Assembly (NCBI GenBank): GCA_903813345.2
Contig: CAIIXF020000005.1
Location: forward strand, 8,127,375 to 8,191,374
DNA length: 64,000 nucleotides
Direction: 5' to 3'
Source of the DNA: Owenia fusiformis
Taxonomy: Eukaryota; Annelida; Polychaeta; Sabellida; Oweniidae
Below, one piece after another: positions 35,501 through 43,667 of this stretch. Made by a program: the position numbers and the translations under genes. Positions within the stretch are counted from its first letter, which is position 1. Each line of letters starts with the position of its first letter. The notes under the pieces were generated by a model. The model saw nothing but the letters and a program-made list of their open reading frames with translations. It did no database searches and was not told the DNA's origin.

Positions 35501-38271
35501 GTGATTATGCAAATACGATATTACCCATGTAAAAGTCTGCAAATAGTTCATCGCCTTGATGTCAGCTGGGATGTTTACAAGGACACTAGCTTAAAGGGGC
35601 AACAAGGTCTGTAGAAGATTCAATTTTTTTACTTTTTCTGAGCTATCAGGGCAATATTTGGCTTTGACATACCTATTTTCTTAAAATGTATGGATAAACT
35701 ATCAATTTCAGCATTAAGAAGTGTAAATTCAGTTCAAAGCTTCTATAAAGGGAGTCCCACTTATAGGTTTTTAAGATCCAAAACATTTCAAGAGGAATCA
35801 GCTGAAATAATGTTCATCCAGGGGGTTTCTTTGGAAAAAATAAAGATATATGTTAGTCTTGATGAAATATCAAAACTTGAATATATTTTGACACTGGTCC
35901 ATGATCGTTGAATGGCCCCTTTGCACTAATTGTTGCACCTTTAAAACAGCACTAGAGAGACTTGTGGAACTGGAACAAGGATAGTCTAAGGAGGAAACTG
36001 AAACCCTTGAAATGGATGGAAAGAAGATAGTGACCACATTAATTAAGGAGGCAATGCAATGTTTAAGCCCAACAGTGAGGTTCTGCCATCACCCTTGTTC
36101 TTATAAGAAGAAGCAGATTCAAGGATATTTCTCAATATTTTCAGTTAGACTGCTTCAATCATGGCCTTCAAGAGAAAGAATAATACTCCTTACATTTAAT
36201 TCTGATGTGGTTATCCTGGCATATATGTGATGTTAAAAATTGAAAAAGTCAATTTGACATAATCCTTGACAGAAGCAGCTCACCTTAACCCCCCCCCCCC
36301 ATCAGGCTAAGGAGACTGGACTTAATACCCTTTGCATTCATTCGACTTTCCTTCTCAAAAGAGAGCTTCGTCTTCACTCTATCAGTTTTCAATGAATCTT
36401 TGAACTCACTGCGCTAATCAGAGTTTGTTGTCGAAATAAGGACGGCTTTCTATATGGTCATTTTCTCTGACGAAATCGCATCATTAATGTGCATGCATTT
36501 ACCACTTGTTCCTTCAAGCTCGCTGATTGGTTGAGAATAGGTCAGCATGGTTTATTGCAGCTTGGGTCATAAATGCTTTAAGACCCAAGCTGCCAATGGC
36601 ATCGGTCATGGGGACGGGGCTGCTAAACTCACTCCATCCTTTGCTATGACACAATTCTAAGCTCATTTGAGATGCATCAACTCATAATTAAGTAAAGTTT
36701 AAGGTTAAATAAGCCCCCCCCCCCGGCCATCATAAGCTAAAATGAAAATTTCAAATTTTAAGAAATGTCCAATCATTTTCTACATCTTATTGGAGGTATT
36801 ATGATTAAACAGAACTATATGCACCATCTTGAGCTAATTTGGGATACATATATCACAAACCTAGAAAGTTATTAAGGTAAAATATGGTTACCCACGGCCC
36901 TTCAGAAGCGATAATGAAATTTTTTTTTTTTTGAAAAGTTCCAATCATTTTTCAATCCAATTAGGAATAATATGACAAAACAAGACTCAATGCACCATTT
37001 TGGGCTCATATGAGACCCATACATTGCATATCTTAAAAATTATTAAGGTAGAATAAGGTTACCCCTAGGCCGCAAGGGCTTAAAAATTCAAATTTTGATA
37101 ATTTTTATCTCAAAAAATACATGAGCTACCCAAGCCATATTCTATATTTGTGATGAACACTTATACCCCTATTAGTATGAATTTTTCCAAGATGATCAGA
37201 CATCACATTCTTGAAATACAGTACTTGATGTCCCATATTTGACCCTTTAAAAGATGAATTCACGCTAGATAATTGGGTCAAAATGCATTTTCCACATTAA
37301 ACACCACATATACAATCGGTTTGTCTCAATTTCAAGGCTCAGAGCAATCACCAAATGAAGTCATTCAAAAAAATTTACTTCACAACCATTTTTATTAATT
37401 TTTTATAATGTACCCCCTTCCCGCCTGATAGGGGTTGGGGTCAGAGACTAAAAATCCATGAAGACCACTCCGGATCACTTGCCCCGAAATCATTTTCCAC
37501 TCAGATCAAGTGCTTCTACAACTGTGCCAAGTTTGTTGCTTTCCTGAAAAAGTCGAACTATAAAGGGCTCATTTCTGGACATCTGACTGCGCTATTCTGG
37601 GTAAAATAGGTAGCCATTTTGAACTTTCTGTCCCGAGAATTTATCTTTAAACTGAGTTTGATGGATTGAATTAAAATTTTTAGGGATGTATGAAAGTTTA
37701 TAACTGATAAGCGACCATGCATTCTGGGTAAATGTTAAGGCAATCATTTTACATTTTACAACATAAAATCCTTTAAAATAGATCAATATGAAATTTTCTG
37801 TGATGTTCCTTTGTATAAAGATCCACAACTGATGAGTCTTGGGTATTCTGGGTAAATTTTAGAATTTTCTTGAGATGTTTCTTGGTATGGTACTTTACAA
37901 GTGAATAATGGGCATTTTGAATTAAGGCTGTCATTAAATCTTGTTTGTGAAGTCTTGTCTACATATTTTCAGCCAAACCATTTTAGAGATCAATCTGACC
38001 TGCACTCTTAGTTGTAATTAAGACTGATTGGAATTCTAATTTGTTGATTTATATTTATTTGATTCAAAGCTATGTGACAGCCTCTAAGTTCTCTAAAAGT
38101 TCAATGATTTGCTTAAAATGAATATGAAAGAATTGAGACAATTTATGGGTCTTGATCTTATAAGGATATTTTGTTGCATGAAGTCATGTAATTTTCTCAT
38201 TTCAGAAAATCATTAAAGTGTTTGATATTAGTGAGCCTTTGATTGAGCCCTATGTCCCAAAGAAAAAATGA
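8313..38271 (+). CDS. NSMCE4A: NSE4 / NSMCE4A, kleisin subunit of SMC5/6 (complete, ten coding exons)
   Basis: Joining 8313-8589, 8685-8765, 9567-9697, 10894-11009, 11149-11248, 12939-13038, 14231-14322, 26855-26903, 32825-32916 and 38206-38271 gives 1104 nt (367 aa plus TGA) with every GT-AG junction in phase. Residues about 76-163 (RNEYRTL, then [17 protein letters not shown]) resemble the NSE4 N-terminal kleisin region that contacts the SMC6 neck. Residues 274-299 ([25 protein letters not shown]) are the hallmark of the Nse4 C-terminal domain that contacts the SMC5 head. Length is close to human NSMCE4A (about 385 aa). By family knowledge NSE4 joins NSE1 and NSE3 and bridges the SMC5/6 heads in DNA repair in the nucleus. 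An acidic Ser-rich N-terminal tail (about 47-72), a Pro/Lys linker (exon 5) and a Lys-rich insertion (exon 9) are visible. Vertebrates have A and B paralogues, so the letter is conventional. Confidence 0.93.
8685..8765 (+). CDS. NSMCE4A: NSE4 exon 2 (residues 93-119)
   Basis: The acceptor TTTCAG ends at 8684 and the donor GTAAAA starts at 8766; the exon is 81 nt, phase 1 to phase 1. It encodes [20 protein letters not shown] and a few more residues. The Lys/Glu-rich helix-like segment links the N-terminal kleisin helix to the THTR-like motif in exon 3. Confidence 0.85.
9301..9530 (+). repeat. C-rich repeat fragment related to 10371-10500 and 46412-48095
   Basis: It contains a poly-C run, then AAAATTCTTTCAACATCGTG and TTTTTCACCATTTTGAGCAC, shared with 10415-10460. 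It ends near GGGCCTG. It lies in NSE4 intron 2. Confidence 0.6.
9567..9697 (+). CDS. NSMCE4A: NSE4 exon 3 (residues 120-163)
   Basis: The acceptor is preceded by a long T tract and the donor is GTGAGT at 9698. It encodes [20 protein letters not shown] followed by [20 protein letters not shown], the best-conserved N-terminal block of NSE4 proteins. The exon ends in phase 0. Confidence 0.92.
9978..10086. repeat. Imperfect hairpin in NSE4 intron 3
   Basis: AGCTGTTCTTTTTACTCCC near the left pairs with GGGAGTAAAATAGAACAGC near the right. It is probably a short MITE. Confidence 0.55.
10198..10357. repeat. Strong hairpin with ~60-bp arms
   Basis: GGAATAAATAATGATAGGCC opens the left arm and GGCCTATCATTATTTATTCC closes the right arm, with near-perfect pairing between and a loop of about 37 nt (10259-10295). 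It lies in NSE4 intron 3. It looks like a foldback MITE; it is not a recognisable small-RNA gene. Confidence 0.85.
10894..11009 (+). CDS. NSMCE4A: NSE4 exon 4 (residues 164-202)
   Basis: The acceptor TTCCAG ends at 10893 and the donor GTAAGT starts at 11010. It encodes [19 protein letters not shown] and then [19 protein letters not shown]. This matches the middle region of NSE4 around the conserved W and F-x-PxF segment. It ends in phase 2, with the Met codon split across the intron. Confidence 0.88.
11149..11248 (+). CDS. NSMCE4A: NSE4 exon 5 (residues 202-235)
   Basis: The acceptor GATAG ends at 11148 and the donor GTAAGT starts at 11249. It encodes [20 protein letters not shown] followed by a basic stretch. 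The Pro/Lys-rich linker before the C-terminal domain is typical of the family, which often carries PRxR-like sequence here. Confidence 0.88.
11583..12060 (+). repeat. CCGTCC-type interspersed repeat fragment
   Basis: It contains ATCCCATTGAATGAAGTTTGG, a short CCGTCCGTC stretch and an end reading GGGATTTGCTACGCTTTGGC. This parallels the copy at 57134-58297 and a small fragment near 39290-39345. Confidence 0.6.
12257..12905 (+). repeat. 31-bp minisatellite (~20 units)
   Basis: The unit is approximately ATTTCATGTGCTTTCC plus TATCACATTGACAGT. Shorter variants have GCTATCAGTGACAGT. It lies at the 3' end of NSE4 intron 5 and ends about 33 nt before exon 6. Frames across it are repeat artefacts. 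Confidence 0.92.
12939..13038 (+). CDS. NSMCE4A: NSE4 exon 6 (residues 236-269)
   Basis: The acceptor TTCTTCAG ends at 12938, only about 33 nt after a 31-bp minisatellite. The donor GTAAGT starts at 13039. It encodes [20 protein letters not shown] and then [13 protein letters not shown], a charged helical linker leading into the C-terminal winged-helix domain. Confidence 0.87.
13051..13082 (+). repeat. ACATGT hexanucleotide microsatellite
   Basis: About five ACATGT units immediately follow the NSE4 exon 6 donor. Confidence 0.9.
14141..14238 (+). repeat. 49-bp tandem duplication spanning the NSE4 exon 7 3' splice site
   Basis: Unit 1 (14141-14189) and unit 2 (14190-14238) both contain CCAGATAAACCATAACTTG and TTTTGTTTCAGATGA. 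Each therefore offers a pyrimidine tract plus AG. The downstream AG (14229-14230) is the in-frame acceptor; the upstream one (14180-14181) would shift the frame. Confidence 0.93.
14231..14322 (+). CDS. NSMCE4A: NSE4 exon 7 (residues 269-299), core of the C-terminal domain
   Basis: It encodes [20 protein letters not shown] and then [11 protein letters not shown], the most diagnostic NSE4 sequence in the window. The acceptor at 14229-14230 is the downstream member of a tandemly duplicated pair. Only this copy keeps the frame. The donor GTAAGA starts at 14323. Confidence 0.95.
14323..17086. other. NSE4 intron 7, first part
   Basis: Contains a diverged relative of the 57134 repeat (about 15060-15260), a palindrome-headed repeat (15660) and poly-C runs at 16228 and 16412. 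No exon seen. Confidence 0.5.
15660..15797 (+). repeat. Palindrome-headed interspersed repeat, full copy
   Basis: The head ATGTCACTACCACAAGTGGTGACAT is followed by a GT-rich middle, TGTAACAAATGGCAG and GACATTTTGCATGTTAATGC. Other copies: 8807-8925, 10640-10775, 42943-43058, 43142-43250, 50820-50955, 53213-53262, 61475-61570 and 61620-61730 on plus; 13876-13990 and 55684-55800 on minus. Confidence 0.85.
17088..20768. mobile_element. 3.7-kb TA-flanked element with ~600-bp inverted arms
   Basis: The ends CAGGGTGG and CCACCCTG are flanked by TA. The arms 17088 to ~17705 and ~20178 to 20768 are recognisably inverted throughout, for example GAGAAGGTGTTTTTTGACCC facing its complement. The 2.5-kb interior shows no transposase and includes an unremarkable 100-aa frame (18456-18758). 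TIR and TSD suggest the Tc1/mariner group. It lies in NSE4 intron 7. Confidence 0.78.
21022..22079. mobile_element. Mariner-like 1.06-kb element with decayed transposase N-terminus
   Basis: The TIRs CAGGGTGTCCCAGAAGTAAT extend about 190 bp and are flanked by TA. From 21471 (+) the interior reads [20 protein letters not shown]. After a frameshift near 21540 it continues [20 protein letters not shown] and [10 protein letters not shown], resembling the helix-turn-helix N-terminus of mariner-type transposases. The catalytic domain is missing, so this is a deletion derivative. Confidence 0.82.
22400..25900. mobile_element. ~3.5-kb foldback with minisatellite loop
   Basis: The left arm (about 22410-23250) and right arm (about 25130-25900) are imperfect inverted copies. 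For example, ATATCAAAAATCTAGAAAAA at 22501 matches the complement near 25800, and the GGTTACCATGGCAAC region faces GTTGCTATGGTAACC. The loop is a degenerate minisatellite. Exact termini and TSD were not resolved. Confidence 0.7.
23380..25110 (+). repeat. Degenerate ~25-bp minisatellite (TTAGACTC.TGGAGGCTGTACCATC)
   Basis: Roughly 1.7 kb of diverged units built on GACTCTGGAGGCTGTACC, with insertions and internal variants. It forms the loop of the foldback above. Small frames inside are repeat artefacts. Confidence 0.88.
26205..26726. mobile_element. Foldback pair: 160-bp palindrome next to a TIR segment
   Basis: 26225-26372 is an imperfect palindrome (GGTTATATAATGGTTC facing GAACCATTATATAATC). 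Right beside it, TTTAAGTTCAATTACAGTTG (about 26382) is inverted at about 26697-26717. This suggests a composite or nested MITE. It lies shortly before NSE4 exon 8. Confidence 0.6.
26855..26903 (+). CDS. NSMCE4A: NSE4 exon 8 (residues 300-316)
   Basis: This 49-nt exon follows a 12.5 kb intron. It encodes [16 protein letters not shown]; the DG after FLVK is conserved in NSE4. The acceptor TTTCAACAG ends at 26854 and the donor GTATGT starts at 26904 (phase 1). Confidence 0.88.
27994..28503 (+). repeat. 36-bp minisatellite with higher-order order (~14 units)
   Basis: The unit is ACTTCAATACTTGTGCTTCT plus GTCATTGGTTGGTTTG. Because 36 is divisible by 3, long frames are open on both strands (up to 179 aa). 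No codon bias, start context or domain supports a protein. Confidence 0.93.
28514..30740. other. NSE4 intron 8, middle part
   Basis: No gene seen. It holds a GAGCTATTGCAATGACTC..CCGTCGTCTGTC repeat fragment at about 28980-29060 and an AT-rich 101-aa frame (29338-29643) without features. Confidence 0.5.
30741..31125 (+). repeat. 15-bp minisatellite (ACAATGYMTGTAGGT, ~25 units)
   Basis: Units alternate mainly between ACAATGTCTGTAGGT and ACAATGCATGTAGGT. The 15-nt period keeps several frames open on both strands (114-148 aa), which I regard as artefacts. Confidence 0.93.
31147..32824. other. NSE4 intron 8, last part
   Basis: Short poly-C/CA run at 31220-31243, an old interspersed repeat near 31800-32130, otherwise nothing supportable. 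Confidence 0.5.
32825..32916 (+). CDS. NSMCE4A: NSE4 exon 9 (residues 316-346)
   Basis: It encodes [20 protein letters not shown] and then [11 protein letters not shown]. The MDEWK motif is the usual NSE4 'M..W' segment preceding the final helix. The donor GTAAGG at 32917 is immediately followed by 22-bp tandem repeats that resemble the exon-intron junction. Confidence 0.9.
32911..33028 (+). repeat. 22-bp tandem repeats seeded at the NSE4 exon 9 donor
   Basis: Units start at 32911, 32938, 32960, 32982 and 33004, each TGGAAGGTGTTGGCTCAA-like. The first is the real exon-intron junction, TGGAAG then GTAAGG. Confidence 0.85.
35595..35940. mobile_element. TTAA-flanked MITE, copy 1
   Basis: It is flanked by TTAA (35591-35594, 35941-35944) with TIR AGGKGCAACAA. 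It closely matches 54976-55230. TTAA targets suggest piggyBac or Kolobok relatives. It sits near the centre of the 4.1-kb palindrome. Confidence 0.8.
36012..36230 (+). pseudogene. Decayed coding-like frame inside the 4.1-kb palindrome
   Basis: The frame begins [18 protein letters not shown] and ends near [10 protein letters not shown], which recalls the 'D-D/T-DVVVLA' blocks of some transposon-associated proteins. An inverted, more decayed copy (EEDGKKIVT) lies near 35290-35240. Not assigned to a family. Confidence 0.3.
38206..38271 (+). CDS. NSMCE4A: NSE4 exon 10, C-terminus and stop (residues 347-367)
   Basis: The acceptor TTTCAG ends at 38205. It encodes [20 protein letters not shown] with a final Lys, then TGA at 38269-38271. 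It closes the NSE4 C-terminal domain, whose members often end in a short IxP.I..R/K tail. Confidence 0.9.
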   Translation, partial: KIIKVFDISEPLIEPYVPKKK

Positions 38272-38337
38272 AAATGAAAAGGAAACATACAAGATGATCT
38301 ATAAAACAAGTGAAACAGAACTTGACACTGGCATTCT

Positions 38338-38482
38338 ACATAGCATTGCACATATCATGTACTGTACATAGCATTGCACATATCATGTACTGTACATAGC
38401 ATTGCACATAGCATTGTACATTATAGCATTGCACATAGCATTGTACATTATAGCATTGCACATAGCATTGTACATAATGAAC
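38338..38482 (+). repeat. ~27-bp minisatellite (GCATTGCACATAGCATTGTACATTATA-like)
   Basis: Short tandem units of GCATTGCACATA and GCATTGTACATTATA just downstream of the NSE4 stop, within its probable 3' UTR. The 72- and 94-aa frames here are repeat artefacts. Confidence 0.85.
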
Positions 38483-38741
38483 AGAACAGTGTACATTGCA
38501 GAACAGAACCTGTATATACTCAAACCTTGGATGTACAAAACTGGCATTTAACATGCACAGGTTTTAACATTGGTTATGCAAAACTGTGCCTGAAACAAAG
38601 AAATCCTGTAAAAGATGCAATGGCTGGAGATAAACTTTATGCAAAAAAAATATGTTAGTATTTTATACCAAATTCTATGAAGAAAAAACAACATTACTAG
38701 AGCTGTATTTAAGCAATTTTGGGTTGCTGACTTTGTGAGTA

Positions 38742-39087
38742 CTGTAGATACACTTATTTTGACGGTACTTAATTTGGCTGATTTGCTCAAGTTCAAATAT
38801 TGGCGGCTTTTTAATTTGGCGGAGTCAGGACTGAGCTCAACTTTTATCATTGATCTGGAAATGAGCATTTCAGATTCATGTGTTCTACTTAATTGCTGTA
38901 AGTCTTGGTATAGCACTGACATCCAAATAGGAACACTTACACAAGTGAAATAATTGCAAATTACAAATTCCCTGAGGATTTTCCAAAATAGATCTGAAAA
39001 TTGGTAGATTTTTAATTTGGTGGAATCGCCAATCAATCAATCCGCCAATCCGTCAAATTAAAACGGTAGCCAAAAGTATATCTACAG
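38742..39087. mobile_element. TA-flanked MITE with CTGTAGAT termini, copy 1
   Basis: It is flanked by TA and begins CTGTAGATACACTTATTTTG; the right end is ATATCTACAG. ATTTGGCGG-type motifs are shared with the element at 43668. It is Tc1/mariner-like and non-coding; the 162-aa minus-strand frame across it continues into unrelated flank. Confidence 0.72.
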
Positions 39088-39152
39088 TATGAGTTGATAT
39101 TTTCTCAAACACAACATTATTTTGTCATTTATTTTCCTTCATTGTATATGAC

Positions 39153-39158
39153 AATAAA
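39153..39158 (+). promoter_or_regulatory. Possible NSE4 polyadenylation signal
   Basis: This is the first AATAAA cluster I see after the NSE4 stop codon, about 880 bp downstream and beyond a short MITE. Its use is only inferred; the background is AT-rich, so chance matches are likely. Confidence 0.2.
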
Positions 39159-39665
39159 TAAATTTAATAAACTTACATCTCTTGCATGCCTTGGCATTGT
39201 TGGATTAAATTTACTTAAACACGCCTCTCTTTAAATTTATATGTTGTAATTAGGTTTGTTTTTTCATTGAACCTGTAATTTATGACCAGCCTTTTTCTGG
39301 CAGCCATGATGGGTTTTGCTATGCTTTGGCATTGCTGTTATCAAGTTATTATTTTAAAGCTGTATGATCAAAAACTCAGATGTGTCTATCACTGCTCCTT
39401 TCAAGGTAGATATCTTAATTTAACCTATTTTGGTCAATGTATTTAAATATTTCTCAAACACAACAAGCAGATATGGCTGGATATAAAAAATGTAAATAAG
39501 CATACCTCTGTACGTAAAAGCCCTTTTATGTGATACAAAGGGTATGAGTTCACTATGCACAGGTTCCACTGTAGATAATTGAAGTCAATATATAGTTAAT
39601 GTTGGGGGTTGGGTCAAAACAATGATGTCAGTCAAGAATAAACCATACTTTGACACCATCCCAAA

Positions 39666-40031
39666 ATGATACCACAATTGTTGAAGAATGTATGCAAACA
39701 AAATCCTAGGAATACCCAACCACCGGATAATGCCACAAAAAGAAAACATAATTTATTTTCTGACAGACGTCAATGTTTCGTCATGACCCCTTATCATAGA
39801 CAAGTTGAACAAGAAGTAATTGATTATATAAAGCTCATTATAAGAGAGATTTGGTTAATATGCGCTATAAATCAAGATAAAGGCGATAACCCTGAAACAG
39901 GTCAAATTGAAAGTTTTCTTAATAGAATTATTAACCAAAAGATACCATGCATATGTCACTCTCTTCATGTGAGCATTTGCTCTCTAGAAAAACGAGGGAT
40001 GACCCAATCTCTACATTTTTGGATCACTTAG
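39666..40031 (+). other. Unassigned 121-aa open frame
   Basis: It starts MIPQLLKNVCKQNPRNTQ and is not made of repeats. I recognise no domain, and no splice or poly(A) context supports it. It could be a fragment of a mobile-element protein or chance. Confidence 0.2.
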
Positions 40032-40647
40032 AAATATGTTTTGCTTTATTCCTTGTTTTACACCGTCTCAATTGAATTTATGAATGAGTTACAGGAAATT
40101 CATAAAAACAAGTTTCTCTTCAACAAGTTTCTCTTCAAATACTTCAAATAAATTTAAAAAATGACTGCAATGCTACAAATTTGTATTTAAATTTAAAACT
40201 TGAACCTTAATCACCATGAAACCTATATCATTGTAATCTAATTTTAAACGAGAAATATTGTAGAATGACATGAATGAGAAGAAATTATTTGAGTTTATTC
40301 CTATTTTGAGAGAATTTAATAGAAGTTGTTATTTAGCAGTTATTGTATCCCAAGGGTAATCATTCTTTAACTATCATTATTGCACAAGATCCAATAAATT
40401 AATTTCACATAAATAAGCAAATCATTTCTCCATTATAGTTAGATATTCCTTAAACAGTTATTAACGCTTGATGTCAACATGTCGTTACTCCACTTTGCAA
40501 GTTCTGATAAGTGAAGTTCGAGAAAAATGGCTCTCCTGACATTATAAACAATATGTGACCTTCTTTGCTTATGAATTCTTTGATTTACGAAGTCTAGCCC
40601 CTGAATAAGATTTTACAATATTGATGTTTTCTTATCTTATCCTCTAC

Positions 40648-40752
40648 AGTGATATGCTGTCCTCTAAAGTGATATGTTATCCTCTACAATGATATGTTAT
40701 CCTCTACAATGCAATGTTATCCTCTACAATGATATCTTATCTCATACAGTGA
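40648..40752 (+). repeat. 20-bp minisatellite (GATATGTTATCCTCTACAAT)
   Basis: About five diverged units. Confidence 0.85.
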
Positions 40753-41280
40753 AATCATCTGCATAATCTCTCTCTGAAATCAGAGATAATATTACAGGAA
40801 TGAATAATATCAACCTTGGACCAAAATAGGTAATCAAGGCAATGGTTCATTAATTCGTATTATACATTGTTCAGCCTATAAAGATCAGAGCAGAATGACT
40901 TGTCTTTCTTTCATCAGGTATTCATGGAACATTTTATGAAATCTTAGCATATCTAAAAATTACCTTGCAAATAATTAATGTGTGAATGATTTAATGAAAA
41001 ACCTTGAAAATTCTTCCATTTGGTGGATGATCTGAAGAGAGGCCTTACAAGATCTTTCTTCCAATTTGTGAATGATTTGAAGAGAAGCCTAATGAACTCT
41101 TCAATTCTGTTAAAAATTTACGTAAAAATCACGTGATTCAGTTTTCAAGTGTAACACCATCCCATAAATTTTGAGAAATCATTGAGACTGCAACAGGACA
41201 TGTTTTTGCATAATCTTGCCAGTGTCATTTCAACCTATCCGTAAAGGATCTAATCTAATTTGTAGAGTTATCTCATTCAC

Positions 41281-41877
41281 TGGATTACCCTGCCTACCTT
41301 ACTCATTTTATCCCACCTACCTTACTCATTCTACCCCATCTACCTTACTCATTCTACCCCATCTACCTTACTCATTCTACCCTACCTACCTTACTCATTT
41401 TACCCTACCTACCTTACTCATTCTACCCTGCCTACCTTACTCATTCTACCCTGCCTACCTTACTCATTCTATCCCACCTACCTTACTCATTCTACCCCAT
41501 CTACCTTACTCATTCTACCCTACCTACCTTACTCATTTTACCCTACCTACCTTACTCATTATACCCTGCCTACCTTACTCATTCTACCCTGCCTACCTTA
41601 CTCATTCTATCCCACCTACCTTATTCTACCCTACCTACCTTACTCATTTTACCCTGCCTACCTTACTCATTCTACCCTGCCTACCTTACCCATTCTACCC
41701 TGCCTACCTTACTCATTCTACCCTGCCTACTTTACTCATTCTATCCCACCTACCTTATTCTACCCTACCTACCTTACTCATTCTACCCTGCTTACCTTAC
41801 TCATTCTACTCCGCCTACCTTACTCATTCTACCCTGCCTACCTTACCCATTCTACCCTGCCTACCTTACTCATTCAT
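41281..41877 (+). repeat. 23-bp satellite CTACCTTACTCATTCTACCC.., copy A
   Basis: About 26 units. A 241-aa frame runs through it as LTHSTLPTLLILPCLPYSF-like repeats, an artefact of the repeat. It marks the left boundary of the segmental duplication. Confidence 0.95.
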
Positions 41878-41879
41878 CA

Positions 41880-41967
41880 TAGTCTTCAACTTTTTTGTGG
41901 ACAGTGTTTGGCGGTCGGTGTCTGTAACAAATGGCAGGTAGTGACATTTTGCATATGATGCCTTGTT
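41880..41967 (+). repeat. Palindrome-headed interspersed repeat (headless copy after the satellite)
   Basis: It carries the body of the family (ACTTTTTTGTGGACAGTGTT, then GTCTGTAACAAATGGCAGG and GTGACATTTTGCAT). The usual ATGTCACCACNNNNNGTGGTGACAT head is missing; the 23-bp satellite is joined at that point. The matching copy is 60640-60728. Confidence 0.75.
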
Positions 41968-42282
41968 ATCATTATTAATTGTAACATAAAGAACCTGGGG
42001 TGCATTGTGAAATATATATATTCATAAGTCTATTGTTCTTTAACTTTGAGGTCAGGATTATTTATTTCATACTTAGAAATACACCCCTGGTAAATTAATG
42101 ACTTGGTCCAAACATGTGCCGCTCTGTAACAGTTAGCTTGTACCTTATTCCTGGAGTTTATGATACCCTTAGAAATAAGTATCACATTTCAACTTTTCAT
42201 ATTTTGTAAATTAAAACCTATGCTATAAAGCCACTATTTATTTGTAGCTTTCATTTTATTTTAGTACATTAAATTAAATATA

Positions 42283-42455
42283 CAGTAAAACCTGTGTACA
42301 GAGCCTCAACATTGTGTTCACTGTAAGTAGGTGTTCCCTACAGAGAGGCAATTTTATACAGAAGTCAGTGGAGTACATGCTGAGAATGGATGTTCATGAG
42401 ACACAGGTGCTTGCTAGAGAGAGGTGTTCTCTAAGACATACATTTGTACTATATT
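42283..42455. mobile_element. CAGTAAAACC-type MITE (in duplicated segment A)
   Basis: It begins TA then CAGTAAAACCTGTGTACAGA. The right end is degraded. The 60-aa frame at 42314-42496, also present at 61074-61256, is this repeat and not a gene. Confidence 0.55.
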
Positions 42456-42671
42456 TAAGAGGAACATCTGTTGTAAGCTTAGTCAGCTACTTTTAAGGTT
42501 TTATATTTTTCTATCAAAATGTGGCTAATTATATTAATGATGTATTATTTGAGCATAACTTTAGGTATGAAAAAGGTCACACAAATAAATAGTCTACTTT
42601 AAAATGTTCTGTCATCTTGTTGTATTTTTGAACCACATTGACCAAACAATGTGAAACATGGTAGATAAATA

Positions 42672-42910
42672 GACATGCTCCATACAGTGCATCGAATGCT
42701 CCATACAATGCATGGAATGCTCCATACATTGCATTGAATGCTCCATACAGTGCATTGAATGCTCCATACAATGCATTGAATGCTCCATACAATGCATTGA
42801 ATGCTCCATGCAGTGTATTAAATGCTCCATACAGTGCATTGAATGCTCCATACAATGCATTGAATGCTCCATATAGTGCCTTGAATACTCCATACAATGC
42901 ATTGAACTCT
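42672..42910 (+). repeat. 21-bp minisatellite (GCTCCATACAATGCATTGAAT), only in copy A
   Basis: About 11-12 units. Copy B has a single unit at the corresponding position (about 61416). Minus-strand frames such as HCMEHSM repeats are artefacts. Confidence 0.93.
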
Positions 42911-43667
42911 TGTGTCATTTTCAAAACCTAGCATGCAATCTTTATGTCACCGTCACAAGTGATGACATATTAGGTGATAGGTATTTAGCATTTGCCAGTT
43001 GGTGTTCAGTGTCTGTAACAAATGGCAGGTGGTCACATTTGGCATGTTCATGCATTGTCTGAAATTTTCACATGAAGAGATATATTTTTTGTTGTTTTTT
43101 CTGAGACCAGAATTGAGCTGGAAATTCTTATATAATGTGTATGACATATTGTTATTGTTGCCACCTCTTTTGGGGATGGTGTTTGGTGGTTGGTGTTCGG
43201 TATCATAACAAATGGTAGGTGGTGACATTTTGCATGTCAATGTCTTTTATAGAAATGTAAAAACACATTCAACTCTAAAATAAAGTTTATACCTTAGTCT
43301 AGTACATGCACATAAGTTCCTTATTATGTAATGCTATTTTTTTCAATTCTTTGCCAGATTACATAATATTCAAAACTAATTAATATTGTGAGCAAAAATG
43401 AGAAATATTAATTTTTGTCGACCCCTTATCTCTGATTCCAGGGACTCAATGATAAATTGTGAGAAACGTGAGAAATAAATATTTGTAGTAGGAGGGATAG
43501 GGCATGTTTTATAGGAAAGGAAGTGTGGTGTTAATAAATTAAATGAAAATTCATTGATGCAAAGTGACGCAAACCCTTAAAATACAGTTTAACTCTTTAC
43601 TAAACAGTTAAGTCGAGCGCTCATGTGAGACACATTAACTGGTTTTACTGTGTTTAAGCTGTGTGTA

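Larger units (their letters stand above)
33488..37593. mobile_element. 4.1-kb palindromic element with very long inverted arms
   Basis: The ends AGCGCAGTCAGATGTCC and GGACATCTGACTGCGCT are inverted. ATTCT flanks each side (33483-33487, 37594-37598); a 6-bp TATTCT reading is possible if one terminal base is shared. Arms pair for over 1 kb, and pairing resumes at 34975-35320 with 35960-36250. The arms hold diverged ~180-bp repeats around TTATTTTACCTTAATAATTT. No intact transposase. AG/CT termini with long TIRs recall Polintons, but the evidence is weak. Confidence 0.72.

Noticed and set aside
38548-39036. 162-aa minus-strand frame
   Set aside because: It spans a MITE and unrelated flank, has no recognisable domain and lies opposite the probable NSE4 3' UTR.
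41216-41941. 241-aa Leu/Pro/Tyr-rich frame resembling a membrane protein
   Set aside because: Translation of the 23-bp satellite; the same happens at 60206-60670.
42314-42496. 60-aa frame conserved at 61074-61256
   Set aside because: Conservation is explained by the segmental duplication; the sequence is a CAGTAAAACC-type MITE with no domain.
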